A model generated the notes under the pieces. The model worked only from the letters and a program-made list of their open reading frames with translations, was not told where the DNA came from and did not search any database. Below are positions 22,881 through 49,089 of a stretch of DNA of 64,000 nt, in pieces. Origin of the DNA: Edaphochlamys debaryana (lineage: Eukaryota > Chlorophyta > Chlorophyceae > Chlamydomonadales); the NCBI GenBank assembly GCA_016858145.1, contig JAEHOE010000074.1:496001-560000 (forward strand), read 5' to 3'. Made by a program: the position numbers and the translations under genes. The stretch's first letter is position 1; each line of letters opens with the position of its first letter.

Positions 22881-23423
22881 ATGAACCGCCGCTGGCAGAA
22901 GGATGCGGTCGACAAGTACCGCACGCTTGAGAGCTTCAACACGTTCCTCGCTCGCCTTGAGCCGCTAGACGACACCACGAGCCTCCCGGTCTGCGACCCA
23001 GCGGACCTTTACTCCGTGCTGAGCGTTCTGCACAGCAAGGCTCGCAACCCCCAGCTCCAGGTGAACAAGTCGCCGGGGTTCTACTACTTCCTCGCGGACG
23101 CCGTGCAGCCTCCGGGCGGCTTGGCGTCGCCAGCCCCCGCAGAACATGGCGGCGGGCAAGTCGGCGATGACCACGTCCGGCGCGAGGCCGTGGTGCCGAT
23201 CAGCAGCAAGAGCAGCGAGCTGACAGTCGACACGCTGGCGAAGTGCTTTCAGCTGGAGGCGCATGCCAACGTGTCGCACATTCTGCTGGCGATCGTGGAC
23301 GATGACGGCTCTGTGTCGCTGGTCCGCGTCTTCAACTACGTCCAGCCCCCCTTTGAGGGGCCCGAGACGCTGCCCCCGCTCGAGTCTGAGGCTGCCGGCG
23401 GCGTCAGCGACGTGGAGGAGTGA
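22881..23423 (+). CDS. Probable tRNA-splicing endonuclease subunit Sen15
   Basis: An intronless ORF of 180 codons starting MNRRWQKDAVDKY. The C-terminal half resembles the Sen15 domain: VVPISSKSSELTVDTLAK, then HILLAIVDDDGSVSLVRVFN, the family's P-I ... L-AIV-D-D-S-hhhh pattern, ending in an acidic tail. Sen15 is a non-catalytic subunit of the heterotetrameric endonuclease that excises tRNA introns. No catalytic Tyr/His/Lys triad is expected. The N-terminal 70 residues are not recognised. The lack of introns is unusual for this window. The call rests on a divergent domain; another small alpha-beta protein is possible. Confidence 0.55.
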   Translation: MNRRWQKDAVDKYRTLESFNTFLARLEPLDDTTSLPVCDPADLYSVLSVLHSKARNPQLQVNKSPGFYYFLADAVQPPGGLASPAPAEHGGGQVGDDHVRREAVVPISSKSSELTVDTLAKCFQLEAHANVSHILLAIVDDDGSVSLVRVFNYVQPPFEGPETLPPLESEAAGGVSDVEE

Positions 23424-24529
23424 GCCCGAGACCCAGCACCAGCCCCCTGGTTCTAATCCCCTCACTCCAGAGACACCATCGGCCCCGTCCCCGAGGAGCC
23501 CGCTACGACCTCTCCACGAGGAGAGTCTGACCTACCCAAGCGGCTTTCACAGAACGGTGAGAGGGGAGGAGCATGCACAGGGAGCTCTGTGTGCCAGACA
23601 CCCTGGCTTTCCATCTGCCTGCGGCTGTCTTGCTACACGCACCGCACCGTGCCGCACCCTCTCTGCACCGGACTACGCTGCACGGCCCCTGCGAGCACAA
23701 AACCCTCTCTGCACCCACACCTGGCTGTGATGACAAAAATATTACGGATCCAAATGAGGCTCGCCTCTGATATTAACCATATTTGCCAATCTACTCGGAG
23801 CCAAGCTACGCACTTACTGCACCAAGCACCTGGGAGTGAGGGCCGCGCTCTCATGTCCGCGTGGACGCCTGCTAACTGGCCCCTGCTCCCTTCCATGCAG
23901 GTGTGTCATCATCGGTCACCCCGCCGGCATACGCACGCCGCCGTCACGACCGGGGGAGCAGCGGCCACGGTGCAAGCCACCCGGCCGCCCTCGCTGCCCT
24001 GCCCTTTCGCCGCTGGTCCGCTGGCCATCACGTCACGCCTTTCCTGCAGCCCATGGGAGTGCGTCCGTCCACCGTTCGTGCGCTCCTTGAGCCCTCATCA
24101 CGCAACCAAGGCCTGACACGACCAGCACCACTGCAGTCTGAGTACCGTTGCTCCGGCCATCCCGCCGGACCCTGGAGACTGCCGGCTGTGCCTCATGGCT
24201 CCCTGCCGTCCGCCTGCGCCTGACGCCGCGGAGTGCATAGCCGGGAGAGAGTTGCTGGCCAAGAGGTTATGACCGCGGGCAGCTAGGCGAGGAGCTGGAC
24301 TAGAGTTGCTGAGCCTCGGGGCATGCACGTGTGAGGGATAGGAGCACGCCTGCACGCTTCACAGGGCTGGGGCCGGCGGGCAGCAAAGCTGCTGACCCCG
24401 CGGTACCAGGCGTGAGCGTACGTAGGCCCTGGCTGACCGAGTCACGGCCTTGGCCATAGCCGTTGTGAAGTGGGCGCCTGACGGGCCGGTTTGGTGCCCT
24501 TGACTTGCGGTGGAAAGGGCCGCCCTTAA

Positions 24530-24534
24530 TGTAA
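24530..24534 (+). terminator. Candidate TGTAA poly(A) signal for the Sen15-like gene
   Basis: TGTAA is the usual poly(A) signal of chlamydomonad algae. This copy on the coding strand lies about 1.1 kb after the stop codon. That would make a long but possible 3' UTR, so the assignment is tentative. Confidence 0.35.
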
Positions 24535-25009
24535 CGCCGATCGGCTTGCGTCAGGGGGGAGGTGGGCATAGCCCCCGGATGGCACACTAGCAACAAGGCA
24601 CTTGTGGGGTCCGATTCCGGCAGTTCTTTGAAAGGTTCGCTACCAGATCCAGCCTGAAAGCTCATGCACGCACCCAGATCTGGCCAACAGCAACTCCGCT
24701 CGTAACCTGTGAAGGGGCAGCCATACAGCCCATCAGCCACAAAGGCCCGCAAACGGATAGAACACTCATGAATGTGATGGACTATGGACCATGCAATACA
24801 GTCTGCGTTGACTTCCGTATACATGTACATACGTTCTGTAGTCACCGCTGCGCACGACACAGGACGGGCGGGCTGGCGCGGGATGCATTGCCTTGCGGTA
24901 TTTTCAACCCCCTCCGCCGCTTTTCTCGTAACCACGTCTCCCAGTTCCCCTTCCCCCTCGCATTAGCTTTGCCCATGCATCTGCAGCGACCCCCCGAAGT
25001 CGCATGCAG

Positions 25010-25014
25010 TTACA
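25010..25014 (-). terminator. Candidate TGTAA poly(A) signal for the MYND gene
   Basis: TGTAA on the minus strand about 125 bp past the stop of the MYND-family gene. Another TGTAA overlaps that stop codon itself (CATGTAAAT). Confidence 0.4.
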
Positions 25015-25137
25015 GCAGTACGCCCCGCCATATCCACCCCCACCTTCCGTGGCCTCTGCGGGCTCTCACGCGGCCCTCCCTGCTCCCGATCCCGCTGCTC
25101 CCATCCCCGGCCCTTCCCCAGCCGCCGCCAATGCAAT

Positions 25138-28100
25138 TTACATGTGCCTCCGCGCGCAGACCTCGCCGCAGTACGCCCCCTCGCCGCAGCCGGGGTAGGT
25201 CCGCAGCTCCAGCCCCGCCTCGCTGTCGCCGTCCAGGCAGGTGCACGAGGGCTGAGGCGCCGCCAGCTCCTCCAGGGCAGGCAGGGCCCCGACCACCTCG
25301 CATGCTCGAACTGTAGTTCGGCCGACCCGCCATTCTCCCACGTGCTCAGCACGAGGGCTGCCTCGTCTGCCTTCCCGGCCGTGGGTCGCCCGGCCGCCCG
25401 CAGCCTCACACCGACCGACCGCACCGCCCGTGCCGGCCAGTACTCGGGGGGCGGCGCGGCGCCGCGCGCCTCCGCCTCGGCGCCCGCCCGCGACGCCTGC
25501 CGCACCTCGGCCTGCGCCACTAAGGCCACGGAGACACAACAAGACACCAGGCTGCCCACGAATCTGGCGCAGAGCGACTCCGGGGCGCGGTCCTCAGCCG
25601 GCCCAGGCTCCGTCCCCGTCCCCGGCTCCCACGCCGCCGCCAGCCGCAGCAAGTCCGCGAGGAGGGGCAGTGCCTGGGCCTCCTCCAGCAGCCACCGCCG
25701 CCAGCCCTCAGCAGCGGCGCGCTCCCCCGGCCCGCCGCTCCGCAGCCCCAGGGCAATCGCGCTGGGGAGATGCTGCAGCCAGAACAGGTGCGGAGTGGCG
25801 GAGCCCCGAAGCCGAGGCAGCCAGGCCCCCATGTCCTGTGCCGGGCATCCCAGCCGCCCCGCCGCCGCCTCGGCCACCAAGCGCCGTACCAGCCGTGCCA
25901 GCGGCGGCAGCCACTCGGCCGCAGCCCGCAGCAGCATCGTCCCAAGCTGCCGGCTAGGGGGGCTGGGGTCAGAGGCCTTGTCGCCGGACGTCCACGACTG
26001 AGACACCACCGACAATGACACAATTAGCCCCGCTAGCGCGAGCCCCAGCTCCGTGTCCGTGCGGCGCAGGAGCTTGGTGGTGGTGGTGACCAGAGCCGCC
26101 GCCTCCCGCGGATCGCCGTAGGCCAGGAGTCGGCCCAGGAGCACGGCACCGCCCTGCTGCCAGCTCAGCAGTCGCCGCAGGAGGAGGGCTTCGGGGCCCT
26201 CCGGCCGCCGCCCCGTGCGCCGCAGCAGGCGCTCCAGGCAGGGCAGCAGACCGGCGGACAGGGCGTCGGGGAGGGGCGGGGGGGGCTCGGCCGGGAGCGA
26301 CTCTGCGGGGAAAGCGGGCAGGGCGAAGGCGAGTGGGGGCCTCGGGGTCCGTCCTTGACGCCCTTCCGGTCACTGACGCCAACCTACGGTGCAGGTGCCC
26401 AGCTCAACCGCGAAGACCAGAGACGCACGCCCTCAGCCCCCAGGGCCCCACGCACCTCCAACCCCTTCATACAGCTGCCCCTGCACGTGCGGCGTCCAGA
26501 ACCCCGCCAGCTTGCTCGGGGAGCGGCTCGGGTCGGGGTTGAGCGGGCACCAGGGCCCTGCGTGGGCGAGCACCCCGAACACCAGGCGCCACCACTCCTG
26601 CCCCACGGGCCGCACCCCATCGGGCACGCCAGGGATTCCGACCGCCTGCCCCTGCCCCTCCAGTTCCCTCAGCGCCTCCAACGCCGCCGGCCACACGTCC
26701 GAGGTGTCAAGCAGCAGCTGCAGCGGGGCGCCCCCAGACCCGTCCTCCGCCCGCGCCTCTTCCTCTTCCTCCGCCTCCGTCCAGGCCCGGCCGGACGCTA
26801 CCGCCCAGCGGCACAGGCGCAGGAGCAGCGAAGCGTAGGCGCGGGGGGGCAGGGGCGGCGGCCGCCGCGCGTGCAGAGACCCGCCCGGGAGCACGCCCCT
26901 GAAGGCCAGGAGGGAGCCCTGGTCCCAGAGGTGTATATCCGCTCAGCGAAAGGCACACTTGCTGTCGCAGCTCGCCGGAGCCCGCGTGATCGACCTGGTC
27001 CCATACCACTCACCCCTCAAGAAGGACGGCAGTGAAAGCCCACGCCAGGCCACACGTCAAAGCCGGGAACCTAGCCCCCGCAAGCGCACGCCAGCCCACG
27101 GCCCCGACCGCACCTGCCGTGAAGCCCACGCGCATCGACTGCATCGTCCCCCGTCAGCACTACCACGGGCAGGGCCTGGCGCAAGGGCCCTGGCAGCCCG
27201 TAAGCGGGGCCCCCGTCCGCCAGGCACAGAGCCGCCACCCCCGCAGTGAGCGCCAGGTGCTGAGCGCAGGGGCCCGACAGCGTCGACAGGAGCTTCTCGG
27301 CTGCGGTCGTCCCGCCGTAGGCGGGGGGCGCCCCTCGCAGGCGCCAGGCCAGGGAACAGAGAGCCTTGAAGGCCACGATGGCCTGGAGCAGGCTGGCCGG
27401 CAAGTCCTCCTCGTCAATAAGGCCACCTGCGGCCTCCACGCAGGCGAGCAGCGCCCTGCTCAGGTGCTCCAGCAGGTGGCTGTCGTGCAGGGCGCCCACC
27501 AGCTCCCCCACAAACACCCGCCCGGACACCTCCAGGCGCAGGCGCTCCCGGTCCGGGCCTGCAGCGCCCGTCGGCACCGGAGGCTGCGCCGCAATCTGGG
27601 CGCCGAGGTTGGTAAGGACTGTGATGATGGAGCTGGCGGCTGTCGTGCAGATGTGCATGGTCGAATCCGTGGCCTCCAATGCTGTCTCCCTTGCCGCCCC
27701 CACCGGTGCCGCTGCCTCCGCTGCTTCCCTCCGCAGCGCACGTGCCAGGCTCTGGAGCGTCTGCATGCGCAGCAGCGCTCGCAGGAACGCCAGTTGAGGG
27801 GCCTGCACATCCCGAGCGAGTACACAGGTTGCACACGTCGCGGCTCCTCCGAAGTCGTGTCGTGCGGCAGCGACAGCAGCCGCGCAGGCGTCTGCGCCCA
27901 GTTCTTCTAGCCAGCGGGTGCCGAACGCTGTGCAGCGCAGGAGGGCTGCCGCGAATGGCGCGTGCGACACGAGCGCTTGTTTTACCCCCAGGGCCTGCGG
28001 CTGCCGAGCATAGTCAATAAGGGCATCGAGGTGCCCGGTGAGGTCGTCCAGCTCGCCAGCGGTCATCGCATTGCCAAGCCCCGGCGCCAGAGCTGTCAAT

Positions 28101-28141
28101 CGCTCCGCCGCAGCTCTGACGTTTCCAGGCAGGCCCTCCAT
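25138..28141 (-). CDS. MYND-finger protein of an expanded volvocine-type family, possibly frameshifted
   Basis: Three exons join in phase: 27114-28141, 26456-26898 and 25138-26302. The first starts MEGLPGNVRAAAERL, and the whole protein is helical and Ala/Leu-rich. Exon 3 contains LLPCLERLLRRTGRRPEGP and LLAYGDPREAAALV, a segment I associate with chlamydomonad proteins ending in a MYND zinc finger. A finger-like sequence is present at the C-terminus: CTCLDGDSEAGLELR, then GCGEGAYCGEVCARRH. It lies one base out of frame with the rest of exon 3, with the switch somewhere near 25290-25330. It is also degenerate: the first pair is CxC, one Cys is replaced by Tyr, and the chain stops two residues after the His. 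MYND fingers mediate protein contacts. This may be a decayed gene, an assembly error or an unseen intron. Confidence 0.55.
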
Positions 28142-28611
28142 TTCGGAAGAGCCGGCTTATCACTCTGCTCTAGGCGGTGGGTGGTAGGAAAGAAGGCGCG
28201 GAGTAACTCTCGCCCATTCCTAGACCTCTGTTCGAGCGAGCCTGCAGGCGACTAAGGCGAGGCACGAACGCTCGACCAGCCAAGTAGCCGTAGCAGTCCA
28301 CGCCATGCCACCATGCGCCTCGAGCTAGCCCTCATCTCCGCCCCCGCCCCCGCCGCCCCGTTGTCTATAATAACCCCGCCCCCGCCCCCGCCTTGGTCCG
28401 CCGCCCTCGCCCCGTACTCCTCTGCCTGCGCGTCCGTTGCAGTGCACCCGCCCCCCCTCCGACATCCGGCTCGTACCTTCTCTTCGAAGCACCCATCGCT
28501 ACCCCGCACCCGAACCCTGCCCCTGTCCCTGCATGTCCTCCCGACATCCCGTGCCCTCAGCCCGGAGCACTTAATGCCACCCCACGCCCGAACCATCAAC
28601 CGATGGCCCTC
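28142..28611. other. Intergenic: upstream region of the MYND gene, 3' UTR of the next minus gene
   Basis: About 470 bp with no supported ORF. It carries copy 2 of the 23-bp element, followed by a CCCCCG-rich run. No TGTAA was seen on the minus strand. Confidence 0.5.
28355..28377 (+). repeat. 23-bp dispersed element, copy 2
   Basis: GCCCCGTTGTCTA followed by TAATAACCCC, one base different from the copy at 22566-22588. It lies upstream of the MYND-family gene, in the opposite orientation to that gene. Confidence 0.6.
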
Positions 28612-31537
28612 CTACGCCCCTGACTCCGCCCCCGACCCCGCCGGGGCCGCTCCCTCCGCCAGCGCCTCCGCCCACCCCGGCCCCAGCGCCCAGTGCTCCG
28701 CCGGCAGCTCCCGCAGGAGCGCCCGCAGGGGCCGGGGCAGCTCCCGGGCGCGGGCCGCCACTGCCGGCATGAACCTGTGGGGGGAGGGGTCCAGGGAGGC
28801 CGGGAGGGTCAACCACACGGCGGCCCCCACGCCCTTAGCTGTAGGTGCACTCGGAATAGGCCACAGGCCTGGATGGTCCCCACCTGATCCCTCCGGAGTC
28901 CGGTAAAGACGTCAGTGAGAAGGCGCACCTCCTCTATCCTGTCCCTTTATCTGCCTCCTCCCAGCCCCCACCTCAGCAGCTCCTGCTCCAGCGCCGGCCG
29001 CACGCCCCGCTGCGCCGTCAGCCGGGCGGCCTCCAGCGCTATGCGGCCCAGGGCCGTGGGGGGGGCGGAGGAGGGGTCCAGGGGGCGCACCAGGGCCAGG
29101 CACCTGAGGTGGGGGAGGGAGTGTGGGGAGGAGACGATGGGCTGGACAGGTGCCCGGCGAGGGGAGGGTGCAGACAGGTCAAAGGCACGGGAGTGGGGGC
29201 TTGCATGCACGCGACCCCTGCCCCACCTGCACGCGTTCCTCAGCAGTGCGTCCGCCTCGCCCACGCCCTGCCGCCGGCCCGCCCCCGCCAGCCCCGCCAA
29301 CAGCCCCAGGTGCAGCAGGGCCAAGACGGAGGCGGCCGAGGGGGGCAGCGGGGGGCCGGGGGCGGGGGGCGGGGCCACGAGCGAGCTGCGGGCAGCGACG
29401 GAGAAGGCGGCGGGAGCCAGCGCTGCCAGGTTGCCTGCGCCTGAGCCGCCGGTGCTGCTGCTGCCCGCGGCGTTGTCGCAGGCGGCACCGGCGTCGTCGC
29501 AGGCGGCCTCGGCCTCCTCGCTGGCGGCGTCCCTGCTGGTAGCTTCCCTGCTGGAGGCCTCCTGGGCAGCCGCCGCCTCGAGTGCCGCCAGCAGTTCCTC
29601 CACTCGGCCCTGTGGGGAGGAGAGGCGAGGGGGCGGGCTCACGCGCCTGAGCTCCATCCCGGGCCTGTGGTGAGGGCCCGTGCGCCGGCCTCTGCGCCCA
29701 GCACACCGGTAGGGCCGCCACTGCCGGCCCCCGCCTTGCCGCAAGCCGGGCAACCCGCACCTACAACCGTGGACAAGTAAACAGCCCCCCCCCGCCCCTG
29801 CATTCCCCTCCCACACGCCCCATCCGCACCGGTCCCACACCTGTGCGTCCCTGTACAGAGCCAGCGTGGGCACGAAGGCCCTCGCCGGCCTGGAGGCCAT
29901 GGCCAGGCGGTCCGCCTCGCCCAGCCGCCGCAGCGCCCCCAGCAGCTGCAGGGCCGTGGCCGGGGGGGCGGAGCGCCAGTGCGGCTGCAGCGCGGGGCGC
30001 AGGGCGGACAGGTAGTCCCGGTTCACCACCTGGGGAGGGGGTAGGGGCGGAGAGGGAGAAGAATTGTAGGGAGCAGACGGAGGGGAAAGGTCCAAGGGGG
30101 TGGGGATAGGAGAACCACGGCGGTCGAGTAACCACCCCAGCCCACCGCCCCTTTCCGCCCGCCTCCTTTCGCTCCTTATCCCTCCCTCCTCTCCTCTCCG
30201 TTCCCTCGCTCCCTCTTTCTCCCACCCCCTCCCACCTCCGCCTCCGCCATGAAGACCACCTGGTCCCTCAGCTGATCCAGGCTCAGCCCCTGCAGCCGCC
30301 CCAGGGCCCGGGGCGCCTGCCCCCCGCCCCCCCCGCCTCCGCCTCCCCCTCCCCCTCCGCCCCTGGCCCCATCCGCTATGTAGGCCGCCAAGCGGGCGGC
30401 CACGGGGGGCGCCAGGCGGAGGCGCGCGGTGGCTCCGCTGAACACCTCGACGATGTCGACCAGGTCCTGGGTGGTGAAGCGGTAGGGGCCCGCCTGGAGC
30501 GCGGAGAACGGGGTGGAGGCGGCGGCGCGGCGGAGGGGCGAGGCGGCGCCGCGGCCGGGGGGGTCGGGGCGGGGGACGATGTGGTCGAGCGCCTGGCCCG
30601 CGGGGAGGGAGGCGACGGAGGGGCCGCCGGCGGAGGAGAGCTGCGGCGGGCGGGGTTGACGAGGGCAGGGTAACGGGGGTGGGGGCCCGGGCGGGGATAG
30701 GGGGGGCTGGTGCGAGAAGGGGCGGCTGAGCATGGCAAGACGCGCGGTTGCCGAGCTGACAAGGAGAGGCTTTTGGGTGGTCCTGCTACTGCCGCCCCGC
30801 TGGTCCCCGTCCGCGACTGCGGTATCCCGGCCCCAGCAAAATTGGCCCCCGAGACAGTTCCCCGCCCTGCAGGGAGGGACACTGGCCCGGTACTCACCGG
30901 CCCCCGTGGAAAGTCCTGAGCGCGGCCCTTCCTGCGTGCCAGGGGAGGCGCGCAAGCGGCAATCATTGCGGATTATCAAAGCGCGGAAGCTGCAGGTTGC
31001 AACCAGGACCAGCAGCCCCCTCCGGCCCCCCGAGTCCCCTCCAGCGCACCCAGCAGGTGCGAGTGTGCCTGCAGCTGGCTCCGGAGCCCAGCACAGGTGC
31101 CAAGCCCCGTGCCCCCGTGTTGTACAGCCCTCCCCCCTTGTCGCCCCTACCCATCCCCCGCCCGCTCACCCCAGAAGCCAATTGGCCAGGGGGCCCACGG
31201 CCTCAGCCCCAGCCTCAGCCCCTGCCCCCGCCCCGCCTCGGGCAGCCGTTTGGGCCTGGGCCTGGGCCCTCGCCGGCCGCCGCTGCGAGGACTCCGCCGG
31301 GGGCACTGCGCCGGCAGCCGCCGGCCGCAGGGCGGAGCTGCCGCCAGCGGGGGGCTGCGCCCGAGCCACCGCAGGGGCCGGTGGTGCGACCGGGGATGCG
31401 CGTGGTGGTGTGGGAGTACGGGGGGGCTCCACGGTCGGAGGGGCAGAGTTGTGGCTGGTGCGGTCCACTTGGCCATCGCCGCCGCCGCTGCCCTGCCCTC
31501 CCCAGCCTCTGGCCCCGCGCATGCGCTCGCGGTCCAC
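28612..31537 (-). CDS. Unrecognised 635-residue protein, Ala/Pro-rich and helical
   Basis: Seven exons join in phase to 636 codons: 31170-31537, 30898-30989, 30236-30816, 29841-30029, 29227-29609, 28972-29103 and 28612-28774. The first about 240 residues are low-complexity (Ala, Pro, Gly, Arg), possibly a long transit peptide or linker. A helical segment then begins YRFTTQDLVDIVEVFSG and continues past an unbroken run of about 14 Gly into LDQLRDQVVFMAEAEV. Further helices follow, such as ALQLLGALRRLGEADRL and VEELLAALEAAAAQEA, and the chain ends LRALLRELPAEHWALG. The helical repeat character suggests a scaffold or an organelle RNA-binding repeat protein, but I recognise no family motif. The start is the first ATG of the open exon; the phases agree at every junction, which supports the model. 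Confidence 0.6.
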
Positions 31538-31853
31538 GGTGTTCAGGGCTGCTCATGTAAAGGCCAGGAAAAGCGTAGGCGCGGTGATTAGCCGGCCGGT
31601 CTTAGATACGGAACCGAAAGCCCCGGGAGTCCGAAGCCCGACCCATCCCGACCCATCCCGAACCCGTTACGTTTGTGTCACCGCTGGAGTCGCGCCGGAG
31701 CCGTAGCGTAGCTGGTAATAGTGAGGTAGACTAGAGCTGGTGCGGCCCACCGGCGGCGCAGAAGGGCACAGCAAAGCAAGCAGACATGCGGACCGAGCAG
31801 CCCGCGAAGCCGAAGCCCGCCCTGGTGTGCGTTTTGTCGGGGTCGATCCACCT
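31538..31853. other. Short gap: upstream region of the 635-residue gene and 3' UTR of the RGG gene
   Basis: About 315 bp with no supported ORF. It includes a small repeat of CGACCCATCC at about 31638-31660 and drops in GC content around 31660-31740. Confidence 0.5.
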
Positions 31854-32516
31854 TCAGTGGCCCTTGTCTTTCCCGCCACTGCCCTGCTGCGTCCCCGAGC
31901 CCTGGTACACACCTTTGCCGCCGCCGCCGCTGCCGCCAGCGCTTTGCATCTCCCGGCCTGCAGCACTGCCGCGTTGCCCTCCCCTGTCTCCGCCGCCGCC
32001 TGCCTCTCCTCCGTCGCCGTCCCGCCGTTGCCCGTCCAAGCCTCCACGTTGTGCGTCTCGCCCGCCCTGACGGCCGTCTCCGCCTCTGCCTGCATCTCCT
32101 CCGCCTCTTCTCCCGCGGTCTCGCCAGTGGGGCCCGCGCGAGCCACCCCCGTCTCGGCCTGAAGAGCCGCCCCGGCCGCCCCTGGCCTCGCCTGAGTTCT
32201 CCTGGCTGCGTCCCGATCTCCTCAGCCCCCCGCCATGACTGGATGGCTCGCGAGTGGCCCGCCGGTCGGCGCCGCTGGGGCGCTCGGTGCTGCCAGCGTG
32301 GGCCTCCGTGGCGAGGTAGCGGAGGTGCCCCAGCGGCGGAGGACAGGTTGGCGCCGAGCCGTCACAGCCTGGGCCGCCGAATGGCGTATGCCATGCTGTC
32401 CAGAGCCGTTGAGCTTGACAGCAGCCCGACTCGCCCAGGACGCTGACCAGCGGCACGAGCGTGCTGCGGATGGCGCTGAGCAAGTTGGTCGTGAGCTTCG
32501 GCCCCGCGACCAGCAT
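31854..32516 (-). CDS. RGG-rich protein with mitochondrial-like presequence
   Basis: An ORF of 220 codons. Residues 1-30 (start MLVAGPKLTTNLLSAIRSTL) are hydrophobic and basic without acidic residues. A cleavage-like RYLATEAHAG follows at about 68-77, a common boundary in algal mitochondrial precursors. From about residue 100 to the end the chain is Gly/Arg/Asp/Gln-rich with many RGG, RDG and GGR units (RGGRGGSSGRDGGGSRG, RDRGRRGGGDAGRGGDG). Such tails bind RNA and are often methylated on arginine. No RRM or other fold is visible, so the RNA link is inference from composition. It is divergent from PRP8 with 272 bp between starts. GC-rich DNA easily gives false Gly/Arg ORFs; the presequence and the clean start argue that this one is real. 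Confidence 0.5.
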   Translation of the reverse strand: MLVAGPKLTTNLLSAIRSTLVPLVSVLGESGCCQAQRLWTAWHTPFGGPGCDGSAPTCPPPLGHLRYLATEAHAGSTERPSGADRRATREPSSHGGGLRRSGRSQENSGEARGGRGGSSGRDGGGSRGPHWRDRGRRGGGDAGRGGDGRQGGRDAQRGGLDGQRRDGDGGEAGGGGDRGGQRGSAAGREMQSAGGSGGGGKGVYQGSGTQQGSGGKDKGH

Positions 32517-32788
32517 TGCGAAAGTTTATCTGACTTGCTCTGATCCACGTTATGCGGGCGGGGGCATGGCGTGGCGCGACCAAGCCCCATCGCACGGCGT
32601 TTGGCGCGGGATTGCAGCCAGCACTTACTCTCGCTGCGCTCCCCATTCTCGTTCACTTAGCGGCTGTACAATAGCCGTAGCCTGCTCTGTTAGCCACACC
32701 AGGCGCGAGGCCTGTGTACACCGAACTCCATCTCTTCGCGTGCCCCTTTCTGTCGACTGAGTCGCGCCCTAGAGGGAGCGTAGCAAAC
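32517..32788. promoter_or_regulatory. Intergenic region between divergent RGG gene and PRP8
   Basis: 272 bp shared by two divergent starts. The PRP8 5' leader must lie here. No named promoter element could be assigned. Confidence 0.45.
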
Positions 32789-48417
<15,629 letters not shown>

Positions 48418-49084
48418 GCGCAGCAGGCGCAGCACGGAGCGCAGAGCTGGCGGGGACGTAGCACGCGCGGCGGCCGGGAGCCGGTCGGGGTGCATGCGGC
48501 GCCGGATGGGCCGAGGGGCGGTCTTTCCGGGCTGGACTGGCGCAGTCGTATAGGTTGAGGAGGATGCGGGGAGAGGCAGGCGCCAGGCGTGCGTGTGCCG
48601 CGGCGGCCCATCGCCCGCGTAGCCTCGGGAACCCGGGATGGGTCGGGGAATGGGGAAGGTGGAGGAGGGGGATTGGCGGTCGTTCCTGATGTGAAACAAG
48701 GAATTCAAGGAAGGGTGTGGCGACACGGGAGGCAGCAGGGCTTTGCCGCGGAGGCCGTAGCCCGGTGGCTGAGGTGGTGGAGAGCTAAGGTGTGGCTAGC
48801 GGGCCACAGGCATGGAGGATTAACGTAGGTCGATGGGGTCTTCCTAGCATTGATGCTGCGCTGATAGCTCTAGAGTTGCGGCGACGGGGCTCAACACGCT
48901 TGTGCGTAACCGGCTGGCTGCAGGCGCACTCTGTGCTGAGGGTTGAGTCAAGCAAAGCCTGAAGTTGACCAAGATAGATGGAGTGCTTTGGGGAGGAGAG
49001 GGGAGAGGCTGATGTGCTTATGCTCGGCATGGTCTGGTGTGGGTCAGGGGTAGACGAAGCGGTCTGGTTGAAGGCGTTACGCGG

Positions 49085-49089
49085 TGTAA
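49085..49089 (+). terminator. Candidate TGTAA poly(A) signal for PRP8
   Basis: TGTAA on the coding strand about 670 bp after the PRP8 stop, the first seen downstream. A 3' UTR of this length would be normal for a chlamydomonad gene. Confidence 0.5.

Larger units (their letters stand above)
23424..25137. other. Intergenic between convergent genes (Sen15-like and MYND gene)
   Basis: About 1.7 kb holding the two 3' UTRs. GC is lower than in exons, and no ORF has family features. The longest, on the minus strand around 24300-24935, reads as random sequence. Two TGTAA signals, one per strand, are annotated separately. Confidence 0.55.

Noticed and set aside
24600..24630. A T-loop-like sequence suggesting a tRNA
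   Set aside because: No matching acceptor, D or anticodon arms could be folded around it.
24300..24935. A 211-codon minus-strand ORF
   Set aside because: Looks like random translation in a lower-GC intergenic region; no splice partner, domain or targeting signal. Could be a repeat remnant, but I could not show it.
26355..27035. A 226-codon plus-strand ORF
   Set aside because: Antisense to the second exon and introns of the MYND-family gene, whose three exons join in phase.
32714..32788. Upstream in-frame ATG extending PRP8 by 25 codons
   Set aside because: The ATG at 32789 has the better context (AAACATGG) and begins the Pro/Gly-rich N-terminus normal for PRP8; the upstream stretch lacks similarity.
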